Below are positions 24,284 through 35,510 of a stretch of DNA of 64,000 nt, piece by piece. Both the position numbers and the translations under genes were made by a program. The DNA comes from Ignelater luminosus (Eukaryota; Arthropoda; Insecta; Coleoptera; Elateridae). The notes under the pieces were generated by a model, which searched no databases, was not told where the DNA came from, and saw nothing but the letters and a program-made list of their open reading frames with translations. The stretch's first letter is position 1. Each line of letters begins with the position of its first letter. The DNA lies in contig VTPC01090033.1 of NCBI GenBank assembly GCA_011009095.1, positions 28,174-92,173 on the forward strand, written 5' to 3'.

Positions 24284-25013
24284 TCTCTCCAAACTATAGG
24301 TGGCTGAAAAATCGTTCACCAGCCTATAACTATTTTATTATTAAAAATATGAACAAAATGCAAAGATGAAAGTTATTTGATATAATAAGAGGCATAATAT
24401 CATGCTTTGAAAGGAAACTCAACGCCCACTGTTTTCGCATAATATCAACTAACTTTAATTGTTTAAATGGAACATCTTGTATATTTCTCAAAATTCTGAA
24501 TACACCTGAAATTCTCTTCTCTACCATATAACATACCTAACAATTTTCTTGAAGACTTGGCTTTAAAAATACTGCAGCTATAGCATTAGTTAAGCCAGAA
24601 ATGTTACAACACGCTATGCATAATTTAATTCTCAAAGCAGAAAAATTTAGTTTTCAACTCATTTAGACTGCTGATCGAGTTTCATAAACATGATCGTTTA
24701 AAAAGTCCCATAAGAAGTAATCCAGGATTGATAAATCGAAGGATCTTGCAAGTCCTCAAGAAAATCGTTAAGTATGTTATATGGTTGAGAAGAGAATTTT
24801 ATGTGTATTCAGAATTTTGAGAAATATACAGGGTGTTCTATCTAAACAATTAAAGTTAGTTGATGTTACGCAAAAACAGTTGAGTTTTCTTTCAATGCAT
24901 GATATTATGCCTCTTATTACATCAAACAACTTTCACCTTTGAATTTTTTTCATATCTTTAAAAATAAAATCGGTATAGGCTGCTGAACGACTTTTCAGCT
25001 ACTCTGACAATGT
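24284..25013. mobile_element. Fold-back element with transposase fragment at its apex
   Basis: The left arm (about 24284-24560) and right arm (about 24748-25013) are inverted copies. They share GGCTGAAAAATCGTTCACCAG-like, GCATAATATCATGC-like, TATATTTCTCAAAATTCTGA and TCTTCTC stretches with roughly 80 percent identity. The right arm contains ATACAGGGTGTTC (24828-24840), a transposon-terminus sequence, with its inverted match in the left arm. The apex is coding-derived. This is probably two oppositely oriented copies of one transposon end joined around the transposase 3' region. Confidence 0.65.
24560..24752 (-). pseudogene. C-terminal fragment of a mariner-related transposase
   Basis: On the minus strand, 24752-24666 reads through LARSFDLSILDYFLWDFLN and HVYETR without a stop. 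This matches the well-known C-terminal signature (W)PARSPDLxxLDYFLWGxLKxxVYET of insect mariner-related transposases. The second or third catalytic Asp of such enzymes lies in the LD pair. The conserved Pro after Ser and the upstream catalytic Asp motif are absent, and the following region (to about 24560) has stops. It is a dead fragment enclosed by the fold-back arms. Confidence 0.7.
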
Positions 25014-27260
25014 ATATTCTTAAATGGGAAAGCATGATCTATGAGATGGCAATAATTAACCTAAGAAATCTCAACTTATCAAAGAACAGAAATACTAACT
25101 TGTTTTTCTTAATTACAACATATCTTTTGTTATTTGGATGCAGATAACCGTTTTGATTTTCTTTCCATCCGTCACAAAAAAACTCTTATTTGACAACAAA
25201 TTTAGAAATAAAGTAAAATCAAAAGTACTCTATAAAATCTAATCAATCAAAGACAATAATGAGAGTTAAAATTAGTCAATATCAAACAGAACTTTGTAAT
25301 GGTATCATTTACTTTGCTTATCTGCTGACTTTATTGTTAAATATGTTAAATCTATTTATTAAAACTGGTTTAAAGTAACATGGAAGACCAGCTAACCCTT
25401 TTACTCAGCATATTTTTCGTCTAGTCCAGTGAGAAAAATACAGAACTTCATAGCTAGTTTTTATATTTCTCTTTAAAATTAATTTTGCAAGACCGGTGTG
25501 CAAGCGAGCTTTGAAATTCTGATAAATAATAATAATTATATAATATAATCGCTTATGCATATTTTAAACCAAGACCTCCATCATTATATATGACATCTAT
25601 TGCAAGGAACAAAATTAAACGCAAACGAAGATTTATTATCGAACAAGTTTATTATATTAGAAAACCAAATACCATCAGAATCTCGATTTATAAAATTTAG
25701 ATTAGGGTAGTTTCAGCATTGCTAAATCTAAATGTTAAGAGTGTTATTTTATTATTTGCATTATGCATTTTCTATTCACGTGTCTGTTTATTATTTATTT
25801 GTTTATTATTTTCAAATCTGCATTCAAATATAAATCTAAACTACTACCAGTTAATAAAGCTACCATTAATCACATTAATGCTCCCAAACCTACCAAGGAC
25901 GCACAACAGATTTCAGTAATACACCTAAAACTAGCTTCCGATTTGGAAAGGTCAATTTAATATGGTCTACTGAGGGATTCGACTTGATCAGTCTTGTTTA
26001 TTTATATAAAATTACTATTACTATTGCTAGTACTATTTTAACAAACACTGTTTTCTACTTTTATTTAAGTAAGAAATGTAAGTTAGTAAACCACTAAAAA
26101 TAAGACAACAAGTCTGATGCCCCCATGAACCAACTGTACTTCTATTCTTGAATAATTACCCAAAATGGAATTTTAAACTGGATTGGTATAATATGCCATG
26201 TTATTACTTATACATTTCATTCATGAGGCGATAATTATTTTAATTTCCGCATTTAATTACTGATATATGGAAATTACAGGTCAGATTGATAGGATTACAG
26301 TTAATTACTTTAAAGTGAAATTAGTTGTGACGCTTCTGAAAATGTAGGTAAATGAGTCTGTATGATAAAAACAGCACCTGATTATAATTAATGCCAATCA
26401 GAAAAACCTCAGAAAGTAAAATCTGTCAGCCGATGCGTTTATAAAAATAATCTATACTAAATTATACGTAAATTATTTATTTATGTAATTAACTAAAGTG
26501 CCCGTACGTAAAATGTAAGTTTACATATTATTCGTTTTTTTTTTATTGTAAACGGATTATATCACGGTAAGATAGTCAAGAAAATTACGCCATAAACCTT
26601 TAAAGGAATGAGCCGAAGCGAGTTGACTTGTATTATAAAGATCAAAAGTCTTCTTTTAATGAACAAAAAGTATACAGAACGAGTACGTTGACTCTCAATT
26701 TTCATTAAATTACTCCTGTAAATAACTCTAAGTTCAACAAAATGTTTTTCCTTATTTTAATAAAAATAGAAACTATAAGAAAATTTTCTTTTTCTTTTAT
26801 ATAATACTATCAAACATTTCTGCATCAGTACTAATTCTATGAATATTAACTAAAAATAGTGTAATTTTTGCTAAAAACGCCTTAACTTAAACAAAGTCTT
26901 CTTTTGTAAAAAAAACAGTTACATAAACTAACAAATACAAATATGATTTCTAGGGTCCATAAACACATATTTTGTGAACCTTCTGCATTAATCCTTTAAT
27001 GGTTGCTTGCTTGTTTTGCCTGAATGGTTAGTTGTAAACAACACAGTGGTTCTTCAATATCCACTACCTACTAAAGAGAACTATCAATATTCAAATGACC
27101 AGATAAGCTTTCACTTAGCGTAGGCTTCGAATCACGAGAAAACACCCCTAGAGAATTGATGTTACAGAATTATTCTCTAAATCAAAAGCAAAAATAACTA
27201 AAAGCATAGTGAAACATTGTAAGATCAGCAGAAATTAAGAAGTAGGAAGCCATTTATAAC
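25014..27260. other. AT-rich stretch, nothing recognised
   Basis: Only low-complexity, isoleucine/leucine-rich chance ORFs (for example 25719-25960 plus). No domain, repeat pair or structural RNA was recognised. Confidence 0.4.
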
Positions 27261-27288
27261 GTCGGCGTCGGCGTCGGCGTTGGCGTCG
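27261..27288. repeat. (GTCGGC)n hexanucleotide repeat
   Basis: About four and a half units of GTCGGC with one substitution (GTTGGC). The GC-rich tract is striking against its AT-rich flanks. Confidence 0.85.
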
Positions 27289-27972
27289 TTTACCCACAAT
27301 TCATACATAGATTTTAGAAGTCGTGTTTTCATTTTTCTAATATTTTATTTTTTTTATAACACGTATATTACTTGAACAATTTGTCAAACCGAGAATGAAT
27401 ATTCTGTTACGGATCACGTAAAATCAAGAGGCAACTAACCATTACAAAATTTATTTGTCGTTCGAAACTAAAGTTTTCACAAGTCTAACAGGCGAGACGA
27501 AACTAAGCGGTGCGAACTTTAAATTAATCTTTTATTTCGCTTTTGTCTAATTAAGATGCTTCTACCTATATTACGTAGGAGATTTTCTCAATATCTTCCA
27601 CTTCATATTCATTATCGATTTTAGAATAAGATCTACCTGTATATCAATTTTCTCATATTTATGGTAAACATAATTTAGCAACTTATGAGAATTTATTCAA
27701 ATTTTAGGAATACTTTATAAAGGTAACAATTGAACACAGTAAAATTCAGTTGTGAATTTATCTCTTTCATCAAATTCTTAGAACAATCAATAGTAAAGTT
27801 GACGAAGCACTTTAAAGCGGTCAGTTATTAGAATACCTGATGATCATCCATCGGAATAATCCGTTTTCTTCATGCAATTATTAGAAATCAATAACTTCGA
27901 TGTAACCTATTTCAGGAAAACAAAAGTTTAAAAATAGATAGATAGATACAAAAAATTGTAAAATTGGAAGAC
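27289..27972. other. AT-rich stretch, nothing recognised
   Basis: No gene or repeat pair was seen. A short (GATA)n tract lies near 27938-27950. Confidence 0.4.
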
Positions 27973-28552
27973 TATACAGGGCTTTCATTTGAAAACTTCC
28001 CACCTTGAATAACTCATTAATTACTAGAATTATTAAAAATCGCTGAAACACGTCGATTTTGTTTTGGATGGGGACATTTAATAACATTCTAATCAGTTGG
28101 GAAACCTTCACCCTCCTCCCAACCACCCCCACCTTAAAATCTTAAATGGCACTACCCTATGTACGATATATCATTTTAAAAGGTATAAAATTCTTAATCT
28201 ATTACATCAAAGAAAATTAAAATCGGCCAGAATCGTTCGTGGACTAGATACAGAAATGTATTGATTGAATTAAATACATTTCTCTCTCTAGTTCACGAAC
28301 GGCTGGGCCGATTTTAATTTTCTTTAATGTAAAAGATTGAGAATTTCATACCCTTTAAAATGATATATCATACATATTTAAAATTTTAAGGTGGGGATAA
28401 TTGGGGGGAAGGTGAAAGTTTTTCAACTGATTAAAATAAGTTATTAAATGTCCCCCTCCAAAACAAAATCGACGTGTTTTGGCGATTTTTGCTAATTTTA
28501 CTAATTAAAGAGTTATTCAAGGTGGGAAGTTTTTAAATGAAAGCCCTATATA
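27973..28552. mobile_element. 580-bp palindromic MITE-like element
   Basis: The left arm 27973-28260 and right arm 28275-28552 are inverted copies separated by a 14-nt loop. The ends are TATACAGGGCTTTCATTT at the left and an inverted AAATGAAAGCCCTATATA at the right. Shared segments include AACTTCCCACCTTGAATAA, CGACGTGTTT, ATATATCATTTTAAA and CGGCTGGGCCGATTTTAA. Flanking TA/TATA is compatible with a TA target site. No protein is encoded; the 83-codon minus ORF is a shadow of the arm. A transcript across it would fold into a nearly continuous hairpin. Confidence 0.8.
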
Positions 28553-28884
28553 ATGTATCACACGTAATTTAATTAAGTGAATTAAAGGTAATAAATGTTC
28601 CAGCATAGTGCAAAATAAGCCCTGAGTACTCACCATTTACGTCTATATGGGAATTGAGTATATCATACGCAAAGCAATAACAGAAACCCAAAGGAAACCG
28701 TAAAGTCATTACGTTTCATTCCCTCATTTGAAGAAAGTTTTGCTAAATTAGTCAAAAATGAAAATTGTTTAGAAAGAATGAAAATAAGTAAAGATAAAAA
28801 ATAATTGAATCTATAAAAATTACAAACTACAAAAAACCGTGTCTTCCCGAATATTAAACCAGAGCGTTAGCTACTTATCAGTTA

Positions 28885-29610
28885 CGCAGTTATGTGCAAG
28901 TTAAGATGGTTGTATGGGAGAAAAATGGTTCTAACGCTTCATTCAAAGACATGCAGAAATTAGTCAATCGCTTGCGGAATCCATTGATATTACCAGACCA
29001 CAAGTTACTAAGGATTCTATAAAAATATGGTATAAAGAACCCCAAGAATATCTAAAATTTAAAAGTGAGACAAACATTTAGAAAATCCAGATCGGGCTTT
29101 TAACTTCGACAAATCTGGATTTGACTTGTTTAAAGATCCCGGAGTAAGATAAAATTAGACGCTGAAAAAGAATGTGTAACCATTTTATTCGCGATATATA
29201 CAAGCTATCGAAATAATGTTTCCTCCAATATACTGGTTGATGAAGCCTTTTCTGCTTATGTTTACAATACATTCTTGCTTCTACATAAACAGAAACTTAA
29301 TACCATTATTAATTTTGTACATGATAGATGAGCACAGATATCATTTGGGGTACAATACATGTGAATTTTGCTCTTAAAGTGGTACACTTTTATAATACTT
29401 ATAATACGACTTATATTTTGCAACCAATGATGTGTCATTATTTAGGCCACTAGCTGGAGAAATATTATAATTTAGAACTGGGTAGGACAAAACAATAATG
29501 ACAATGCAACAAAAGCAGCATTCCATTTTCTACTATACACGCAAACTCAAAAAAAAGCTGTCGATAATAGTTTATTCTTTTAACGTAGAACCCACTGGTT
29601 TTGTATGTAA
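28885..29610 (+). pseudogene. Decayed pogo/Tigger-type (CENP-B-like) transposase
   Basis: In frames broken by stops and indels, the plus strand shows an HTH_CENPB-like DNA-binding segment (28925-29079: KWF, stop, then RFIQRHAEISQSLAESI and VTKDSIKIWY). A DDE_1 start follows at 29084-29141, NPDRAFNFDKSGFDLF, where the canonical motif is roughly N-x-DETGF: the Asp is kept, with Glu changed to Lys and Thr to Ser. Then DAEKECVTILFAIYTS appears at about 29158-29205, a signature of this family after the first catalytic Asp. A C-terminal piece with TKAAFHFLLYTRKLKKKA lies at about 29505-29560. It is clearly inactive. The 64-codon ORF on the minus strand is a shadow. Confidence 0.75.
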
Positions 29611-30537
29611 ATAGTCGGTAGAGTATACTGACTGTTACTAAAACCTACTGATTGTAAAGTTGAGCACTCTCTGTATTTTAATGTACGTCTTCAGAAAGGG
29701 AAGTTGAATTTAGAAAAACCAACAAAGTTGAGAAGAGTAGTTTGAAATTTAGAAAGAGCTAAAGCAAAAACTTTAAGATGCATAAAAGCAAAACCCAGAT
29801 AAATATAAATACGGATAGTAGTAGATAAGATTAAACAGAACCACCTACTAGTCGAAAACTAATGTCACTCTCGTCAGTTACTGACCATTTCAGTATTTGA
29901 ACATTTTTTTTATAAATCTTAGTTTTGGATTCTTCGGATACATTTACAGGTACTATTAAGTATCAATTTTTATTTTTATTTGTAACATCTAAGATAATCT
30001 AAGAATAATATTTTGAAAATTGCTTGCTTCTATTACAATCTACAGCGTTTATCAAAATTTACTAAACATTATGAATTTTTATAAATAACTAAATTAATTT
30101 TTAAAGAAAACAGAAACTTAATTGTTTATTTTTATAAAGTCTATTCCAGATGTGAAAAGTCAATGATTACAGTGAACAAATGAACAAGTGTCATTTTAAA
30201 TTGTAGGCTTATTTCATGAATGTATATAAAACTATAGCTTCAGTCACTATTCCATAGCAATAATAGCTTATCATTATTCTACTTCAGAATGTCTAAAGTT
30301 AGTTTACATCTTTGTTAGTACCTAGTGCATAATAAATTCAAATAAACTTCTGTATAGTTAGTTATGCTTATATTTTAGGCGTTCTCCTTCTAAGCTATGC
30401 TTTTTTGTAGGAACTGACTCTAGAACCTTCTTTATGAACAGATCTCTAATACTTTCAGTATAATTTTATTGTTTCTGCAATAATTATTATCATTTATTCA
30501 TGAAAATGTTCAGTAATAACTATTTCAAAGTTGAGCT
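29611..30537. other. AT-rich stretch, nothing recognised
   Basis: No gene was recognised. TATATAAA at 30223 and a TTCAGTC initiator-like sequence at 30239 are only 19 bp apart, too close to form a core promoter. Confidence 0.4.
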
Positions 30538-30573
30538 GGTTTTAACCGGTTTAAACCGTTCTAGTCAAAACTA

Positions 30574-30620
30574 GTTTTGACCAGATGGTCAAACGTAGGT
30601 TTTGACCAGGTGGTCAAAAC
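30574..30620. repeat. Twin palindromes GTTTTGACCAnnTGGTCAAAAC
   Basis: Two palindromic units start 25 bp apart at 30574 and 30599. Each is made of TTTTGACCA and TGGTCAAA around a short centre. Half-sites GGTCA/TGACC are arranged outward, as in everted nuclear-receptor-type sites; any binding role is speculation. Confidence 0.6.
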
Positions 30621-31399
30621 TGAATTTTTAAAATTAATCACAAACCTTTAAGCTTTAAATTACATTCTTGTTATAACGAGTTCCCCAAAGATAGTTACGT
30701 CATAGATGGTTTTAGTGCTGAAAACGTATATCGTTCTGATGGTATTGATTGTCAATCTTAGTGGCAAGTTACATTTTGGTAAATCACTAATTAAAATGTT
30801 TACCCAAAAACAGGTAACTTTCTTGATTGAAAACATCAAAACATTAACAGACATATTGTGCTCAATTGTAACAGAAAACACTTTAAACATTTTTTATAAA
30901 TAGCACATAAAATATCAGGTTTGGCAGTTTTTAAATAAAACTGATTGTGATTTATCGATATACTATCACAGTCAACACCGACGTAAGTAGTTTAGTTACA
31001 CAGATGAATCCAAGATTAGATAGTTTTAACTCAGACCGCTTTAGCTAGGCTTAAACATAAAATCACAGTAGTAGGTTACTTCTGCAGAAAAGTTTCTAAT
31101 TATTAAAAGTAGAATAGGCCGTAGTTTATTTTTATTAAATTGACTACTTAACGAAAGAAATTATATTTCATATTTTTGATACTTCATGTTGTCAAAGAAA
31201 TATGATTTTGCAGCGGTAACATGGTTACAAAAATGTATAATTGCAATTTATTGCCAAATATTACAATCGTACAAAGTTATTTATTGAGGTTATTAGAGTA
31301 CACCAGTAATTTTAGGTAGAGCAAGTTTCACGACGTAACCAATCCAGTAAGCTAAAATATAATAACTTAAACTTCATTTTTGCCAAGAAATTTCTTGGC

Positions 31400-31770
31400 A
31401 GTATAGAAGCAATAACGGCGAAAACTGGCAATATACTATAGTACCTTGGCAATGACTCTTTTTTCTATGGTTTTTTAGTGCCAGTAACATCATTGTGCAA
31501 AGCGCAATATATTCAGCAATATAATCGGCAATGTAGAGATACATTCAGCAATACTTCAATATCAGCAATAAGCAGAAGTATTATCGAATATCGACAATAG
31601 ATATGCAGTGAGGAACCTTTTGCTGGAAATATAGAGGCAATAAAGGAAATTAGCAGAAATAATTTAACAGTAACTCGGCAATAGACGGTAATAACCGTTT
31701 TTTTTTTGCAAATGGCAATACAGCAATATCGACAATAAACAATAGTTAATGCCGAATATTGGCAATAAGT
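31400..31770. repeat. Degenerate GCAATA minisatellite
   Basis: The word GGCAATA, AGCAATA or GACAATA recurs at least a dozen times (for example near 31408, 31426, 31514, 31563, 31594, 31631, 31678, 31714, 31721, 31730 and 31759) with variable 7-40 bp spacing. The 87-codon minus-strand ORF with repeated Tyr-Cys-Arg is a by-product. Confidence 0.6.
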
Positions 31771-32557
31771 GTACATAATTTAGGCCAGTAAGAAACCCCT
31801 TGATTTTTACTTATCTTCTAATAATTGTCTAAGCTGTCAATAATATACAGAGTGAAATCGGACAATAGAAATATTAACATACATTACTTGATTAGAAATA
31901 TTTAAACTGCGGCATTTTATATTAATTAGAACCGGCGATAAATTAATTGCCTATTTTTTATTTTTATGAAAAAAAAAACTGAAATTATATGGACGTTAAA
32001 ACAAAATCCCTGTTAGTTTGAACCGTTTTCGGCCGGTTAAAACCATTTTTGGACGGTTTTGACTACTGGCTTAATCAAAACTAAAAAACCGTGACTTTTT
32101 CCCAACACTGACCTCTGTCCCTTTCATGGTTTCAGTTTTTCTATAAATTAATCAAATTATGAATTGTATAAACTTAATATTTTGCATTATTCTGCGCACA
32201 GTTCTAAAATTGTTTTACGTTTTTATTTACTTCAATTCTTTACTCTTAATTCAAATTAATAATTATTTATCTTTTATATTATATTTTGAAACTCACTACT
32301 GCTTCGGGTTTCTGAATTGATTACGCTAAGTATTGGTACAATGTTAGTTTCTTCTTTAAAAAGATTCTGCTTTGAGAGATAGAATAGAGATACTGCAGTT
32401 ATTTGTTGTTTTCGCCCAATCTATGACGTGCTCTAATATCATCTGCACCTTATTAATGATGGCTTGATGTTTTATAAATAGATAATTATGAATTTATTCA
32501 AAAGTGAATTCAGTACAATACAATACAAGGATGCACAGAAGAGTAAGATTTAATCTA

Positions 32558-33519
32558 CAGTAGTGGACAAAAAAAACGCACAAAGTTTAATCTACGCGGG
32601 TCAGATGGTATTCAATATGTGCGTCGTCGTCCAGGTGAAGAATTTCTACCAGAGTGTTTGAAACAAACAATTAAATTTGATTCATATCAAATGGTGTGGG
32701 GGTGTATATCTAGTAAGGGAGTGGGTGATATTTATTTTTTAAGTGGCACAATGAATGCTGAAATATACATAAATGTTTTAAAGGAACATTTAATACCAAC
32801 AATAAAACGACATTTTGGAAGGTTGAAAAGTGGAATCTTTCAAGATGATTCAGCGCCGTGTCACAAAGCCAAGAAGGTATGTTTTGCTATAATAATAAAG
32901 TTAAAGCATTAATTAATAATTTATTATTATTGATTTACGTCTAGGTACAAGATTTTCTTAAAAAACAAAAAGTTTCTTGCCTAACGTGGCCCGGTAATAG
33001 TCCAGATCTCAACCCGATTGAGAATTGTTGGTATGAAATGGGGCGAGCTATTACTGAAAACCATCCAAAAACTAAAGAAGACCTTAGAAGCACAATAAGA
33101 CACGTATGGGAAACTGAAATAAGCCCTGCGTATATACAAAAATTGATATCTAGTATGCCCGATAGATGTAGGGCAGTTATTAAAGCTAAGGGTGGAAATA
33201 CAAAATATTAACAGTATATTTTTATCATTAATATGGAGGTAAATGTTTGCTTAATAATCTTTTGTTATCAGTTTTTTTGTTTTTATGCCATATTCTGAAT
33301 AATAAAAGTTCAAAATTTGTGATGTAGTATTTGGTTATACACATAAACTAAGTTGGCTATGAAATGTTTATTTAGTAAGATCAAATCGTCAAGTACTTCA
33401 TTGCAATCACATAGTATTGATAGCATTTACTACTTAATGATAGAAATATTTAAAATTTTAAAATCATCTATTAAAAAAGAAAAGTTTTTCTGTATGTGCG
33501 TTTTTTTTGTCCACTACTG
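32558..33519 (+). mobile_element. Internally deleted Tc1-family element, 962 bp
   Basis: Perfect 25-bp TIRs begin CAGTAGTGGAC, followed by eight A and CGCACA (32558-32582 and inverted 33495-33519). Each is flanked by TA (32556-32557 and 33520-33521). The 5' part of the transposase gene, including the DNA-binding domain and first catalytic Asp, is missing: the left TIR runs straight into the codons for KFNL. The 3' half of the gene is intact. The perfect TIRs indicate a young copy. Confidence 0.9.
32583..33211 (+). pseudogene. Tc1-type DD34E transposase, 5'-deleted, with one intron
   Basis: Exon 1 (32583-32876) encodes KFNL, SDGIQYVRRRPGEEF, the MVWGC-type motif (QMVWGCIS) and QDDSAPCHKAK with the second catalytic Asp. 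A 68-nt intron (32877-32944, GTATGT to CTAG) separates it from exon 2 (32945-33211), which has LTWPGNSPDLNPIENCW with the catalytic Glu and a clean TAA. After splicing exactly 34 residues lie between Asp and Glu, as in Tc1 enzymes. No internal stop or frameshift remains. Absent are the helix-turn-helix domains and the first Asp (the DEKKFNL motif is cut just before KFNL). The copy therefore cannot encode an active enzyme but its TIRs could still be mobilised in trans. Confidence 0.88.
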
Positions 33520-33521
33520 TA

Positions 33522-35400
33522 ATTTCATTCAAAGACTATAGCTGATTCGGTAGACTTTGAATTTATTCTTGCAGTTTTATTTATTTGAGTTACTTTTGTA
33601 AAGAGAGCAAATATAATATTTTTGCTTTGTTTTTCCTTACAAACAAAGACCACCAACTGAGCCTAGTCAGATACAATGAGAAATCGTTTTAAAATAATAC
33701 TAATATAATAACGTTACATTATATCAAACAATTAGTCTGGATGCACTGTAATCATCAACATACAGCAAGCAAGATTTTCTTTCTACTGCAGCAAAAATGT
33801 ATGATATGATGCTTCATAAGAAGAGAATTTAATTCATCATTAAACACCAAGCTTATTATTCACAATCGTAGATAACAATGATATTTCAAAAACAAAAGGA
33901 TTTATTAGGTGCACTTTATAATCACTCTAAATTCAACTATTTATAATAGATATTAAAACAACCTTTTGCTCCTACTAATAGTAAAGATTCAATACCTAAA
34001 GCATTTTTCAGTTCCTGGAATCATTCTTATTTAGATGCACAAGATCGTAGAAGTTATGTTTTTACAAATAAAAAAGCCTTCAGCTATATCTTTGAAAATG
34101 TAGATATACCTAATTAGAAAAACTTTATACAAGTAACCTTTGAACTTTTCAAAGCTTAATTTAATCTTCTGTTGTACGTTGTAAACTGTAAACATTTCAT
34201 AAATTTAAAAAGCCTTTTCATTAAAAAAAAACAAAAATGAAATTCTTTAAGGAATTCTGTGCTGCTTATTAGTCTGACATACAAAAAAAATCTGTTTCAG
34301 ATAACGTTGTTAGTATTCACAACTGATAGGAGCCACCATTCATTCATATCAAAAAGCATATTTTTGAAAGTTTCTTCACTGAATATAAAATTTAAGAAAA
34401 AATAGTTAAAATATCACCGTGTGACTTTTAGGGTTTAAAAAATGAATTTGTAATATAATAACAAATTAAAATTCTTGCAGAATATTGAGGCTGATTGTGT
34501 TGGAGTTGTGAATAAGATATTAACCTTTACAAACGACTGTCATCATCTTATTTCGATATTATCAGAATAAAAAGAATAATAACGCTTATGTAGTTTAAGA
34601 TACAATCGCTGTAACGTTCTCAAGAAGTTGATGATGCATTCTCTCTGTTGATTCATCGATTATCATATATCTACATAACTAGAAAGTTTCTTTCATTACA
34701 TGCCAACCAAAATGTTAATTTAATTAAACCTAATCGTATTAAACTATCGAATGTCTGTATTTGCCTTTTTGTTTATGTAACTTCTCTTACTATACTATAA
34801 AAATGCAATTTAAATATCCACTTTTGTGTACCTTATCTTTTACTTTTACATTAGTTATCTAAAAGTTTGATTGTGTGGGAAACGATGACTCTAAGGAGGA
34901 ATACATTAAAAATCAATTCAAATTACATATCTATTATAATAACCTTTCTAAGAATTTAATGCATGCACGTAAATAGAATTTGTTAGGAAATTTTCTAACC
35001 CTACCTGGAATTTAAAGTGAGAATTCTTATGTAGGTTACTCAGGTGATTCAGTGGGTACGTTTTCTTGAAACAAACCGACTGTTTTATTTTATTATTTGG
35101 AACCGAGAATTATACAGTAATTTTAGTTTAGTAGACTCCTACACCTGCATTAGCTACACAAGATTTTTAAGCAAAGTATAAATAAGAAAGATTCGAAGTG
35201 TGTTTAATTACTTCAGTTAACTATTTATGTTTTTATGGTCTAACTGCAATAAACGTGTAAGAAGCTACTAAACTGTATGTACATGATTTAATGTAATACA
35301 TATAATCAAGATTGTTAAAAGTCTTTTCTTCTGTTTTCTTTAATCAAAACATGGTTTACTTGATGATATGAGAATAATTGCAAATTATTTGCCAACATGT
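33522..35400. other. AT-rich stretch, nothing recognised
   Basis: No gene, domain or paired repeat was recognised. Confidence 0.4.
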
Positions 35401-35403
35401 TAA

Positions 35404-35510
35404 CAAGAAGTTAAAACCTGGGCACCTTTTGCTGCTACTAAAGATGAATTGATTAGGCGTTCAAACAATAGAGAAACTTTTGCTACAAGGATAGCTTATT
35501 ATGATCATAC
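35404..35510 (+). CDS. Candidate coding fragment, unidentified
   Basis: The frame QEVKTWAPFAATKDELIRR then NNRETFATRIAYYDH is free of stops and richer in polar residues than chance AT-rich ORFs. It ends at a possible donor GTAAGC (35511); unspliced, it stops one codon later. Upstream the same frame shows MRIIANYLPTC before a single TAA at 35401-35403. It may be an exon or a decayed transposon ORF; I cannot identify it. Confidence 0.25.

Larger units (their letters stand above)
30538..32044. repeat. Inverted 12-bp motif bracketing a 1.5-kb unit
   Basis: GGTTTTAACCGG at 30538-30549 is perfectly inverted at 32033-32044. Beyond this, both sides show ACCGTT and TTTTGAC-type words. The interval contains the GCAATA minisatellite. 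It may be a non-autonomous transposon with short diverged TIRs or two copies of a palindrome-rich repeat. Low-complexity similarity is a caveat. Confidence 0.35.

Noticed and set aside
27881..28132. 83-codon minus-strand ORF
   Set aside because: It lies within the arm of a palindromic MITE and has no homologous frame in the other arm.
30223..30245. TATATAAA and TTCAGTC as a core promoter
   Set aside because: The two are about 19 bp apart instead of about 30.
31513..31776. Tyr/Cys-rich minus ORF resembling a small cysteine-rich peptide
   Set aside because: The Cys and Tyr codons come from the repeated GCAATA words; there is no signal peptide or cysteine framework.
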